Source of the DNA: Clostridia bacterium
Lineage (GTDB): Bacteria; Bacillota; Clostridia; Oscillospirales; Acutalibacteraceae
Direction of reading: 5' to 3'
DNA length: 64,000 nucleotides
Assembly (NCBI GenBank): GCA_017380615.1
Contig: JAFODQ010000001.1
Location: forward strand, 1 to 64,000
The first letter of the stretch is position 1, and every line of letters starts with the position of its first letter. A program made the position numbers and the translations under genes. The notes under the pieces are model-generated. The model was given only the letters and a program-made list of their open reading frames with translations. It had not been told where the DNA came from and made no database searches. Positions 51,644-60,778 of this stretch are shown piece after piece.

Positions 51644-53470
51644 ATGTGTGGAATTATTGGAATTGCAGGAGTAAATCAGGTTGCACCTAAGCTGCTTGAT
51701 TGCCTTAAAAGGCTTGAGTACAGAGGCTATGATTCCTCGGGGATTGCAGTAACCTCGGGAGATGGAATTGAGCGACTCCGAGCAGTGGGACGACTGTCTG
51801 AGCTTGAGAGCAGGATGGAATCAAAAACACCTTCGGGCACAACGGGTATAGGTCACACACGGTGGGCAACTCATGGTGCTCCCACAGTGGAAAATGCACA
51901 CCCGCACATAAGTCCACAAGGTACATTTTGCGTGGTGCACAACGGAATAATTGAAAACAGCGAGGAGATAAAGAAAACTCTTTTGCAGGGTGATTTCTTT
52001 GAATCACAAACAGACACAGAGGTTTTCTCTCATCTTCTTGAAAAATATTATATCGGTGAGCCGATAAACGCCATTGCAAAAGCCCTTGCAGTGCTCAAGG
52101 GTGCTTATGCCTTTGGTATTCTTTGCAGTGATTTTCCCGATGTGGTTTTCGGAGCGTCGAGTGGTAGTCCTCTTGTGGCAATCGGGTGTGAGGAGGGTGG
52201 ATTTATTTCCTCTGACCCTTGTGCAGTCAATGAAAAAATTAAATCTGTTTACAGGATTTCCGGTGGTGAAATCTGCTGTGTTGGAAAGGACAGGCTTTTG
52301 TTTTTTGACCCTTCCGGTCAGGCGATAGAGAAGAAACCCGAATCAATTACCTGCAAAATGGAGTCGATGAGTAAGGGGCAATATCCACACTTTATGCTCA
52401 AAGAAATTTATGAGCAGCCAAGGGCTGTAAGTGACACGGTGAATTCACTTGTGAAAATGGGAAGCGTGTTTCTTCCCGATGTTTATCTTGATGATGATTT
52501 TTTCAGGGATGAGCTTGAAAAAATTGTGATTGTGGGCTGTGGCTCTGCATATCATACGGGGCTTTGTGTGAAGAATATGCTTGAAAGCATGTCGGGTGTG
52601 ACCTGCAATGTTGAAATTGCATCCGAATTCAGATATTCTCAGCCTGTTCTTAACAAAAACACTCTGACAGTATTTATAAGTCAGAGTGGTGAAACAGCCG
52701 ATACTCTTGCCTGCCTGCGTCTTGCAAAGCACTGTGGTGCAAAAATACTTTCAATTGTGAATGTAAAGGGGAGCGTTATTGCCACCGAAAGCGAAAATGT
52801 TATTTTCACCCTTGCGGGCAGAGAAATTGCTGTTGCCACCACTAAAGCGTACAGCGCACAGCTTGCGGCACTTTATTCACTTGCGATTTATATAGGCAGA
52901 ATAAAGGGGAAGCTCACCTCTGAGCAAGAGGAAAAGCTTGTGTCTGAAATGCTTCTTCTGCCAAGCAAAATAGAGGAAACTCTCAGGGAGACTGAAGCAC
53001 TCTCAAAGGAAATTGCAAATGATATTTGCCGGGCTCAAAACATATTTTTTATGGGCAGATTGTGTGATTACGCCACTGCCTGTGAGGGAGCATTGAAGCT
53101 AAAGGAAATCAGCTATATCAATGCGCAATGCTACCCTGCAGGGGAGCTTAAGCACGGAACAATTTCCCTGGTTGATGAGGGCACACCCGTTATTGCGATT
53201 CTGGGGGAGAGCAGGGTTTTCTCGAAAACACTCAGTAATATGTGTGAAACAGAAGCCCGTGGCGCGTGTGTTTTTGCAATAACCGATAAAGCCAAAGAAA
53301 CCCTGCTTTCCCAAAAGCATAAGACTATTTCCGTTGCAGATACTCTTTCTCTTTTTCGTCCATCTCTCCTTGTCCTTCCTCTTCAGCTTCTCAGCTACCA
53401 CACTGCCCTTCTCAGGGGATGTGACATTGATAAGCCCAGGAATCTCGCTAAATCCGTTACTGTGGAATAA
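51644..53470 (+). CDS. glmS: Glutamine-fructose-6-phosphate aminotransferase
   Basis: 608 residues, the usual length. The N-terminal class II glutaminase begins MCGIIGIAG with catalytic Cys2, followed by RGYDSSGIA and GIGHTRWATHG. Two SIS sugar-isomerase domains follow (residues ~280-420 and ~455-600; SQSGETADTL and AGELKHGTISLVDEGTP). The product, glucosamine-6-phosphate, feeds peptidoglycan and aminosugar synthesis. AAAAGGAG precedes the ATG. No glmS ribozyme was seen in the ~190-base upstream spacer. The intergenic region after it contains the dispersed repeat. Confidence 0.97.
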   Translation: MCGIIGIAGVNQVAPKLLDCLKRLEYRGYDSSGIAVTSGDGIERLRAVGRLSELESRMESKTPSGTTGIGHTRWATHGAPTVENAHPHISPQGTFCVVHNGIIENSEEIKKTLLQGDFFESQTDTEVFSHLLEKYYIGEPINAIAKALAVLKGAYAFGILCSDFPDVVFGASSGSPLVAIGCEEGGFISSDPCAVNEKIKSVYRISGGEICCVGKDRLLFFDPSGQAIEKKPESITCKMESMSKGQYPHFMLKEIYEQPRAVSDTVNSLVKMGSVFLPDVYLDDDFFRDELEKIVIVGCGSAYHTGLCVKNMLESMSGVTCNVEIASEFRYSQPVLNKNTLTVFISQSGETADTLACLRLAKHCGAKILSIVNVKGSVIATESENVIFTLAGREIAVATTKAYSAQLAALYSLAIYIGRIKGKLTSEQEEKLVSEMLLLPSKIEETLRETEALSKEIANDICRAQNIFFMGRLCDYATACEGALKLKEISYINAQCYPAGELKHGTISLVDEGTPVIAILGESRVFSKTLSNMCETEARGACVFAITDKAKETLLSQKHKTISVADTLSLFRPSLLVLPLQLLSYHTALLRGCDIDKPRNLAKSVTVE

Positions 53471-53705
53471 TACCGATATTTAGAGAATAGCTTTGTCTTG
53501 CCGACTCGCAGTATCCATATACAGCGTCGTCGGCAAGCCTTCGCTCTTCAACTGAATCTCGGTATTATTACGGTACAGAAAGTTTTTACAGAGCATTAGG
53601 CTGAACCTCGCAGTATCCATATACAGCATCGTCGGCAAGCCTTCGCTCTTCAGCTAAATCTCGGTATTATTACGGTACAGAAAGTTTTTGCAGAGCATTA
53701 GGCTG
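53471..53705 (+). repeat. Two tandem ~102-bp copies of the dispersed palindromic repeat
   Basis: CGCAGTATCCATATACAGC starts at 53507 and 53609. Each copy carries CGTCGGCAAGCCTTCGCTCTTCA, AATCTCGGTATTATTACGG and CAGAGCATTAGGCTG. In the first copy CCGATATTTAG (53473-53483) can pair with CTGAATCTCGG (53552-53562) and GCCGAC with GTCGGC, giving nested stems. It shares the CTTCAGCTAAATCTCG block with the array at 6855. No gene is visible from 53471 to 53865. Confidence 0.85.
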
Positions 53706-53865
53706 TTGAAAAAACAATGCTTGTAATCGGCTTATCTTCAATTCCTTATTTGCAAAGCACATTGCACTAAAATTCAGCATCTCATTTGTTTGAGTTGCTG
53801 TTTTTTATTTTTTGTTTGTAATTGCTGTGAAAACCAAGTATAATTGCAGTGTACGAGGTGATGTT

Positions 53866-54639
53866 ATGACAAAGGTGCTGAATTTTCTTGTCAGGGCAGC
53901 TGAAATATTTATAAAGCTGATAGCAGGCCTTATATTTTATCCCCGAAGCAAAAAAATTGAAAAATATATTTCTTCAGCCTGCATTCCCACCGGCTTTACA
54001 TACACAGCCCACACAGGCTGCTGCAAAACAAAACCCAACACACTTGAGTGTATAGATGTGGGAGCAAAATATGGCGCAGGGATTGTTGAATTCGATTTGC
54101 GTTTCGATAAAAATTCAGAGCCCGTTTTATCTCACGATGAGCCCGTGGGGGGCGAGGTGACACTTGATGAGGCATTTGCAAAAATCAGCGGGATAGAAAA
54201 CATTCGTGTGAATGTGGATGTTAAAACCTGCCTTGCTCTTCAGAAGGTCGAAGCCCTTGCAAAAAAACACGGAGTTGAAGACAGAATCTTCTTCACAGGC
54301 ATAAATGAAGGGGATGTGGAGGCTGTTAAGAAGCAATATCCCACTGTTGAATACTATCTGAATATGAAGGTCAGGAATCCCAGTGCCCACACAGAAAAAT
54401 ATCTTCAGAGCCTTGTGGATAAGGTGAAGGAGTGTGGTGCTGTGGGTATTAACTTTAATTACAGAAAAGCATCGAGAAGGCTTGTGGAGGTTTTTCACGA
54501 AAATGACTTGCAGGTTTCCATTTTCACAGTGGATAAGCTCATTGAAATGTACAGAATCATTTCCTATGGTCCTGACAACATAACAACAAGGAAGCCCGAT
54601 TACATCAAATATACTTTAGAGGAGTTTAAAAATGCTTGA
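53866..54639 (+). CDS. Glycerophosphodiester phosphodiesterase-like protein (atypical active site)
   Basis: 257 residues from ATG 53866 (MTKVLNFLVRAAEIF), after GAGGTGAT. The N-terminal ~30 residues are hydrophobic and may anchor it to the membrane. The GDPD barrel shows FTYTAHTGCCKTKPNTLE, GAGIVEFDLRF, PVLSHDEP and GINFNYRKAS. Compared with the consensus HRG...PENT, the Arg is Thr and the Glu of PENT is missing, while the first His, the E.D pair and the HD are kept. It may still hydrolyse, or have another substrate. It overlaps the next gene by eight bases, so they are coupled. Confidence 0.82.
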   Translation: MTKVLNFLVRAAEIFIKLIAGLIFYPRSKKIEKYISSACIPTGFTYTAHTGCCKTKPNTLECIDVGAKYGAGIVEFDLRFDKNSEPVLSHDEPVGGEVTLDEAFAKISGIENIRVNVDVKTCLALQKVEALAKKHGVEDRIFFTGINEGDVEAVKKQYPTVEYYLNMKVRNPSAHTEKYLQSLVDKVKECGAVGINFNYRKASRRLVEVFHENDLQVSIFTVDKLIEMYRIISYGPDNITTRKPDYIKYTLEEFKNA

Positions 54640-56386
54640 GATTAAGAAAAAAAAGTTTTACATGGATGGAGAGGAATTCCACATCTATTCAGGTGCAATG
54701 CACTATTTCAGAATTCCGAAGGCTTATTGGGAGGACAGACTTCTCAAGCTCAAGGCTGCAGGATTAAATACGGTTGAAACCTATGTGCCATGGAATTTCC
54801 ACGAAAAGCAGAAGGGTGTATTTGATTTTTCAGATATGCTTGATATTGAGAGCTTTGTTAAAACAGCTCAGGATTTGGGTTTGTATGTTATTGTGCGTCC
54901 CGGTCCGTATATCTGTGCCGAGTGGGATTTGGGTGGACTTCCTGCATGGCTTCTCAAGGACAAAAACATCCGACTTCGCTGCTGGGATAAGCAATATATA
55001 AAGGCTGTTGAGGATTTCTTCAAGGTGCTCATTCCGAAGCTTCTTCCTTATCAGGAGTCAAATGGTGGCAAGCTCATAGCAATGCAGGTTGAAAATGAAT
55101 ATGGTTCATTCGGCAGAGACAAAAAATATCTTTATTGGCTCCGCGATTTAATGAAAGAGCTTGGTGTAACCTGTCAGCTTTTCACCTCCGACGGAGAGGA
55201 TAGATATTTCTTCTCGGGTGGCGGCATTCCTGAGGAGCTTATGGTTGCAAACTTTGGTGGCTACAACGAAAACAGATTCAATGATTTAAAGCTTCTTCAG
55301 CCCGACAAGCCACTTATGTGTGGTGAGCACTGGTGTGGTTGGTTTGACCAGTGGGGTGCAAAGCACCACACGGACAATGCAGAGGAATCTTTGGGCAGAA
55401 GCCTTGATGGCTTCTTCAGTGAGGATGCAAACTTCAATCTGTATATGTTCCACGGTGGCACAAACTTCGGCTTCTCCTCAGGTGCAAACTACTATGACAG
55501 ATATTGCCCCACAACCACGAGCTATGACTACGGTGCTCCTCTTTCTGAGAATGGTGCATATACCGAAAAATATTTCGTTTTAAGAGATCGTATGGCAAAG
55601 AAGCTTGGTAAGGAGCTTCCACCGATGCCTGAGGATTCAAAAACACAGTCTCTCGGCAAAATTAAATTTACCGAGTTTGCCGACCTTCAGAAGGTTTACA
55701 AATCCTTTGCCCGTCGCAAAAAATCTCACATTCCACAGTATATGGAGAGTTATGACCAGTACAGTGGAGCAATCCTTTACAGCACTGTTTTAAAGGGTAA
55801 CTATGGTGATACTGAGCTTAACGCTTTTGGTGTGCACGATATCGCATATATTTACATTGATGGTGAATTGAAGCACATCTATGACAGAACAAAGCTTAAG
55901 GGTAAGGAGCTTCATGAGGAAAGCTTCAGTGTGAAAATCCCTGCATTCAATGGTGAGTGCAAGGTTGATGTGCTCGTTTATGCCCTCGGCAGAGTGAACT
56001 ATGCAAGAAGAATCTATGACCGTAAGGGTCTTGATGAAATATATCTTGGTGGTCAGGCAATTGTTGATTGGACAGTTTACTGCATGGATCTTGAAACAGC
56101 CCCTGATATTAAATATTCAGAAAAGAGAAGTGGTGCACCCCTCTTCCTCAAGGCAAGCTTCAGGGCTGAGGAGAAAATTGATACCTTCGTTGATATGAGA
56201 GGCTTCACAAATGCCGTTGTGTATGTAAACGGATTTAATCTCGGCAGATTCCTCAAGAGAGGTCCGCAATACACACTCTATCTTCCGGGTACACTTCTCA
56301 AGGATGAAAATGAAATCGTTGTTCTTGAGCTTGAAGGCACAACCAAGAAGGATATCGCTTTGATTGATAAGGCAATATTCAGATAA
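54632..56386 (+). CDS. Beta-galactosidase, GH35
   Basis: 584 residues without signal peptide, intracellular. The TIM barrel begins FYMDGEEFHIYSGAMHYFR and carries YVPWNFHEKQKG and RPGPYICAEWDLGGLP. The acid/base Glu is in MQVENEYGSFG near residue 155; the nucleophile Glu in LMCGEHWCGWFD near residue 232. The C-terminal part (~380-584) is beta-rich. It hydrolyses beta-linked galactose, often of host or plant galacto-oligosaccharides. It is translationally coupled to the GDPD-like gene, a pairing with no obvious metabolic logic. Confidence 0.95.
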   Translation: MLEIKKKKFYMDGEEFHIYSGAMHYFRIPKAYWEDRLLKLKAAGLNTVETYVPWNFHEKQKGVFDFSDMLDIESFVKTAQDLGLYVIVRPGPYICAEWDLGGLPAWLLKDKNIRLRCWDKQYIKAVEDFFKVLIPKLLPYQESNGGKLIAMQVENEYGSFGRDKKYLYWLRDLMKELGVTCQLFTSDGEDRYFFSGGGIPEELMVANFGGYNENRFNDLKLLQPDKPLMCGEHWCGWFDQWGAKHHTDNAEESLGRSLDGFFSEDANFNLYMFHGGTNFGFSSGANYYDRYCPTTTSYDYGAPLSENGAYTEKYFVLRDRMAKKLGKELPPMPEDSKTQSLGKIKFTEFADLQKVYKSFARRKKSHIPQYMESYDQYSGAILYSTVLKGNYGDTELNAFGVHDIAYIYIDGELKHIYDRTKLKGKELHEESFSVKIPAFNGECKVDVLVYALGRVNYARRIYDRKGLDEIYLGGQAIVDWTVYCMDLETAPDIKYSEKRSGAPLFLKASFRAEEKIDTFVDMRGFTNAVVYVNGFNLGRFLKRGPQYTLYLPGTLLKDENEIVVLELEGTTKKDIALIDKAIFR

Positions 56387-56473
56387 GCGTGAGATTCGTG
56401 GCCTTGTTGCGTTTGAGTTTAAAGGCAAAATTTCGGGATGCTATGTGTCCGGTTATAAAATGAAGAAAAATCA

Positions 56474-56510
56474 AAAGGGAAGATTCTTTGTGAATCTTCC
56501 CTTTGTGTTT
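56474..56510. terminator. Bidirectional terminator between GH35 and nadE
   Basis: AAAGGGAAGATTC / GAATCTTCCCTTT. The stem resembles the pair of terminators at 42558 and 42958 (GGGAAGATTC core). The genes converge here. Confidence 0.8.
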
Positions 56511-57249
56511 ATTTGGGCTGATACGGAAACACCGGCATAAGCTGAAGCTTGAATTGATTGATTGTGTGCATACGGTCAATCCTTGCTTTTATCTCTTCAT
56601 CCTCGCAGATTCCTTCACGGATATACCTGTCGAGAATTGCGTAGGTGAAGCCTAAATTATCTTCATCGGTCTTGCCACAAAGACCGTCAATGGGCACCTT
56701 TTCAACAAACATTTCAGGAAGACCAAGTGCTCTGCCGATTGCCTTGACCTCCTGAACCGTGAGCATCGAAAGGGGAGAGAAATCCCCCACGCTATCACCA
56801 TAGCGGGTGGAGTAGCCAACCCAATCCTCGGAAAGATTGCAGGTGTTTGCAACTCTTCCGTTTACGCTCTGACTCACAGCGTAAACGGTTGCCATGCGAA
56901 GGCGAGGTGGCAGATTTGTCACTGCCTGTGTGTTAAGCTCCACACCACTGCTTTCAAGAGCCTTCACAAGACCGTTATATGCATCGTTGATGTTAACTGT
57001 GTGGTATTTAATGTCAAGAAATTCGCAAAGGGCAATGCTCACATCAATATCAAACTGCTCGCCCTTAGGCATTAAAACACCAACAACATTTTCTTTACCC
57101 AGAGCTTCAACAAGAAGAGCAGCCACAACAGAGCTGTCCTTGCCACCGGATATGCCTACAACACCCTTGCAGCCCCTGCCATTTTCCTCAAACCAATTTT
57201 TTATCCACTCAATTATATCGTTTTTAACCTTAACAGCATCAAAAGACAT
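56509..57249 (-). CDS. nadE: NH3-dependent NAD+ synthetase
   Basis: 246 residues. The ATP-pyrophosphatase P-loop is VVGISGGKDSSVV at residues ~31-43. Other NadE motifs are GVLMPKGEQ, CNLSEDWVGYSTRYGDSVGDF and KVPIDGLCGKTDED. There is no glutaminase domain, so ammonia is the amide donor. It amidates nicotinic acid adenine dinucleotide in the last step of NAD synthesis. It starts after TTAGGAG and is a single gene ending in the bidirectional terminator at 56474. Confidence 0.95.
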   Translation of the reverse strand: MSFDAVKVKNDIIEWIKNWFEENGRGCKGVVGISGGKDSSVVAALLVEALGKENVVGVLMPKGEQFDIDVSIALCEFLDIKYHTVNINDAYNGLVKALESSGVELNTQAVTNLPPRLRMATVYAVSQSVNGRVANTCNLSEDWVGYSTRYGDSVGDFSPLSMLTVQEVKAIGRALGLPEMFVEKVPIDGLCGKTDEDNLGFTYAILDRYIREGICEDEEIKARIDRMHTINQFKLQLMPVFPYQPK

Positions 57250-57326
57250 AAAAAAACTCCTAACCTCAATTGTGGTTATATTGTAGTCTTTTCTCGCAAG
57301 GTTTTCAAGATTTTTAAATAAATAAC

Positions 57327-57354
57327 TTGCATAGTATCAAATTTATTGTATAAT
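57327..57354 (+). promoter_or_regulatory. Promoter of galT-GH36
   Basis: TTGCAT (57327-57332), 16 bases, TATAAT (57349-57354); expected transcript start near 57361. Confidence 0.65.
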
Positions 57355-57372
57355 TATAACGATTATAGTTAG

Positions 57373-57402
57373 TCGAAACAGTGTAAAATTACACTGTTTC
57401 GA
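57373..57402. promoter_or_regulatory. Perfect 30-base inverted repeat in the galT leader
   Basis: TCGAAACAGTGTAA-AA-TTACACTGTTTCGA, 14-bp arms and two-base centre, about 12 bases after the predicted transcript start and 82 before the ATG. No T-run follows, so an operator or mRNA stability hairpin is more likely than a terminator. Confidence 0.65.
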
Positions 57403-57483
57403 TACCAAATTATGATTTGATATCGAATTTTCTTCGAAAAATTACCATCATTATAATGACTAAATTTGTGTAGGTGATACATT

Positions 57484-58980
57484 ATGACAGTGAGTGAGGC
57501 AATCAAATCTCTCGTTAAATATGGTGTAAGAGAGGGTCTTCTTGACGCTCTTGATGAAAAATGGGCTGTTAACAGGCTTCTTGAGGTTATGCAGCTTGAC
57601 AGCATCGAGGCAGATGCTGTGGCAGATGAAGCTGCAGCTCTTGAGGATATTCTCGGAGTGCTTCTTGACGATGCGTGTGAAAGAGGTATTTGTGAGGATT
57701 CTGTTGTTTTCCGTGACCTTTTTGATACAAAGCTTATGGGTGCTATCACACCAAGACCCTCAGAGGTTATAAAGAGCTTCGAGGAGCTTTATGCAGAATC
57801 TCCCGAGAAGGCAACAGAGTTTTATTATCACATTTCAAGAAAATCTGATTATATCAGAGAATACAGAATCAAGAACGATGTTAAGTGGGTGACACCCACC
57901 GAATATGGTGATATTGATATCACAATCAACCTTTCAAAGCCGGAGAAGGATCCTAAGGCAATTGCAGCAGCTCTCAAAATGAAGCAGAGCTCATATCCTC
58001 TTTGTATGCTTTGTCCTGAAAATGAAGGCTATGCCGGAAGAGTCAATCACCCTGCAAGGCAGAATCACAGAGTGATTCCTCTTGACCTCGAGGGCGAGAG
58101 CTGGTGCTTGCAGTACTCACCCTATGTTTATTATAACGAGCATTGCATTGTTTTTGACAGCATTCATCAGCCAATGAAAATAACGGAGAAGGGCTTCAGA
58201 AGACTTTTCGCAATCGTTAAGAAGTTTCCTCACTATTTTGTCGGTTCCAATGCTGACCTTCCTATTGTTGGTGGTTCGGTGCTCACTCACGACCATTTCC
58301 AGGGCGGTAACTACACATTCGCAATGGCAAAGGCAGAAATTGAAACCCCTGTTGAATTCAAGAAATACCCATCTGTTTCAGGTGGTATTGTGAAATGGCC
58401 TATGTCAGTTCTCCGTCTTGTGGGCGAAAACACAGATGATATCTGTTCACTTGCAGGTGAGATTCTTGCAAAGTGGAGAAATTACACGGATGAAGAAGCA
58501 TTCATTTTTGCCGAAACAGACGGTGTTCCACACAATACAATCACACCCATTGCCCGTTTCAGAAACGGAAAATATGAGCTTGATCTGGTGCTTCGCAATA
58601 ACATCACCACAGAGGAATTCCCCGATGGTGTTTATCACCCACACCCACAGCACCACCACATCAAAAAGGAAAATATCGGTCTTATCGAGGTTATGGGTCT
58701 TGCAGTTCTTCCCTCAAGACTCAAAACAGAGATGGCTGTCCTGCAGGATGCACTTGTGAACAACAAGGATATTGCTGCAGATGAAAGAATTGCAAAGCAT
58801 CTTGAATGGGCTGAGCAAATCAAGAAGAATAATAACATCACAGCAGAAAATTGTGAGAAAATTCTTCAGGATGAAATCGGCAAGGTGTTTGCAGATATCC
58901 TCGGTCAGTGTGGCGTCTATGCCCGTAACGAGGAAGGCAAAGCACAGTTTATTAAATTTACAGATTACATAAATGAATAA
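57484..58980 (+). CDS. galT: Galactose-1-phosphate uridylyltransferase, type 2
   Basis: 498 residues, the length of the Firmicutes type 2 enzymes (class 1 GalT is ~350). Motifs CMLCPENEGYAGRVNHPARQNH near residue 180 and VGGSVLTHDHFQGG near residue 270 contain the His-rich active-site region. It exchanges UDP-glucose and galactose-1-phosphate in the Leloir pathway. The GH36 gene starts 15 bases later, so the operon pairs galactose release with galactose entry. galK and galE are not in the window. Confidence 0.94.
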   Translation: MTVSEAIKSLVKYGVREGLLDALDEKWAVNRLLEVMQLDSIEADAVADEAAALEDILGVLLDDACERGICEDSVVFRDLFDTKLMGAITPRPSEVIKSFEELYAESPEKATEFYYHISRKSDYIREYRIKNDVKWVTPTEYGDIDITINLSKPEKDPKAIAAALKMKQSSYPLCMLCPENEGYAGRVNHPARQNHRVIPLDLEGESWCLQYSPYVYYNEHCIVFDSIHQPMKITEKGFRRLFAIVKKFPHYFVGSNADLPIVGGSVLTHDHFQGGNYTFAMAKAEIETPVEFKKYPSVSGGIVKWPMSVLRLVGENTDDICSLAGEILAKWRNYTDEEAFIFAETDGVPHNTITPIARFRNGKYELDLVLRNNITTEEFPDGVYHPHPQHHHIKKENIGLIEVMGLAVLPSRLKTEMAVLQDALVNNKDIAADERIAKHLEWAEQIKKNNNITAENCEKILQDEIGKVFADILGQCGVYARNEEGKAQFIKFTDYINE

Positions 58981-58995
58981 TCGGAGGGCGCACTT

Positions 58996-60702
58996 ATGTT
59001 TGAAAAAATGAAATCAAAATATTATATCGGCAAAACACTTGTTGAGCAGAATGAGGCAGATGGCAGAGGCTTCAGCTTCAAGCTTGATGTGACAGACAAG
59101 TCAATCAAGGGTGTGCTCACAGCAAAGTGTGACCTTGCAATGAAGTCCTTCGAGATTGTTGCCGAGGATGCTTTTGATGATGACGATTTGTTCTTTGCAA
59201 ACGGTTATCAGGCATGGACTACCTCTCGTGAATTTTCAAAGGATGACAGGTTCGACGGTCTTATCAAGGCTGCAGGTATTACAAAATTCACAAAGCACTT
59301 TGCCGGTCTCTCAGGTGACTATCACTTCGAGTCATACGGTGAAAAGGGCAAATTCCACGGATATACATATTGCTATTTCCGTGAAAAGGGCGAAAATGAA
59401 ATCAAGCTCTATGGCTCAAAGCACGAGAGAAACGGTTTCACAATTTTTGCTGTTGACATGGATGATGAAAGGCTCACAATCAAGAAGGATGTTGACGGAC
59501 TTTCACTTAAGGCAGGTCAGGAATATGAGATATTTGACATTGCCATTATCGAAGGCGATATGGATGATGTAATGGATAAATATTTCTTTGATTTTGTTGG
59601 CTGTAAGAAGCCTTCAATCGATCACCTTTCAGGCTACACCTCATGGTATAATTATTTTCAGGATATAAATGAAGAAATTATTCTTCGCGATCTTAACGGT
59701 CTTGACAGAGCAACTGAAGAGGTTAACATCTTTCAGGTGGATGATGGTTATCAGCAGGCTGTTGGTGACTGGCTTCTTACCGATGAAAAGAAGTTCCCTC
59801 ACGGAATGAAGTTTATTGCCGATGAAATCCACAAGAAGGGCTACAAGGCAGGTATCTGGCTTGCACCATTCAGTGCACAGGTTTCTTCACAGCTTGTAAA
59901 GGATCACCCGGATTGGCTTCTCACTCACAACAGAAACGGTAAGAAGATGCTCGGCTGTCAGGGTTGGGGTGGTGCATATACACTTGATATTTATAATCCT
60001 GAGGTTCGCGAATACATCAGAAAGGTTTTTGATGTTGTTCTCAATGAGTGGGGCTTCGATATGGTTAAGCTCGATTTCCTTTACAGCCAGTGCATTGAGC
60101 CCAGAAACGGTAAAACCCGTGGTGAGATTATGTGCGATGGCGTTGACCTTCTTCGCGAGGTTTGTGGAGATAAGTGGATTCTCGGCTGTGGTGTGCCTAT
60201 CGGTGCTTGCATGGGTATCTTTGATGCTTGCCGAATCAGCTGCGATGCAAGTAAAAACTGGAGATTTACTCTCAAGGGTAATCTCAGCGTGAATTCTCTT
60301 GTAAGCTCAATAAGAATCAACTGCGAAAATCCATCCTCACAGAATGCTATTATCAATACAATCTTCCGTAATCACCTTGACGGCAGAGCCTTCTGTAATG
60401 ACCCTGATGTGTTCTTCCTTCGTGATATCAACATCAACTACACAATGGATCAGAAGCTTCTTCACGGAAAAATCAATTCTGTTTGCGGTAATGTTCTTTT
60501 CGTTTCCGATAATGCAGGTGATTTTGACGATGAGAGAATCGGTTACCTTAAGGAGTTCTTCAAGGATAAGGATTATAAGGTTAACCTTGCCGAATATGTT
60601 GGCGAGAACGATATTCGTCTTGATTTCACCGAAAATGGCGAGAAAAAGAGTCTTACATTTAATCTTCTCACGGGTGAAAGCAACATTCATGAGGTTCTGT
60701 GA
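58996..60702 (+). CDS. Alpha-galactosidase, GH36
   Basis: 568 residues, shorter than the usual ~730 of classic GH36 enzymes but with the catalytic core intact. An N-terminal beta domain (~1-195) precedes a TIM barrel: VDDGYQQAVGDW and FPHGMKFIADEIHKKGYKAG. The nucleophile Asp is in MVKLDFLYSQC near residue 359, and the acid/base Asp in RISCDASKNW near residue 416. It releases alpha-1,6-galactose from raffinose-type oligosaccharides inside the cell, and lies just after galT. GGAGGG precedes the ATG. Confidence 0.92.
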   Translation: MFEKMKSKYYIGKTLVEQNEADGRGFSFKLDVTDKSIKGVLTAKCDLAMKSFEIVAEDAFDDDDLFFANGYQAWTTSREFSKDDRFDGLIKAAGITKFTKHFAGLSGDYHFESYGEKGKFHGYTYCYFREKGENEIKLYGSKHERNGFTIFAVDMDDERLTIKKDVDGLSLKAGQEYEIFDIAIIEGDMDDVMDKYFFDFVGCKKPSIDHLSGYTSWYNYFQDINEEIILRDLNGLDRATEEVNIFQVDDGYQQAVGDWLLTDEKKFPHGMKFIADEIHKKGYKAGIWLAPFSAQVSSQLVKDHPDWLLTHNRNGKKMLGCQGWGGAYTLDIYNPEVREYIRKVFDVVLNEWGFDMVKLDFLYSQCIEPRNGKTRGEIMCDGVDLLREVCGDKWILGCGVPIGACMGIFDACRISCDASKNWRFTLKGNLSVNSLVSSIRINCENPSSQNAIINTIFRNHLDGRAFCNDPDVFFLRDININYTMDQKLLHGKINSVCGNVLFVSDNAGDFDDERIGYLKEFFKDKDYKVNLAEYVGENDIRLDFTENGEKKSLTFNLLTGESNIHEVL

Positions 60703-60741
60703 ATTTAATTCAGTTATTATCTGACAGATGATTGATTGCAA

Positions 60742-60778
60742 AAAAACAGTCTGCAAATTTCTTTGCAGACTGTTTTTG
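60742..60778. terminator. Bidirectional terminator between GH36 and the NSS transporter
   Basis: AAAAACAGTCTGCAAA / TTTGCAGACTGTTTTT with a four-base loop; genes converge. Confidence 0.92.
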
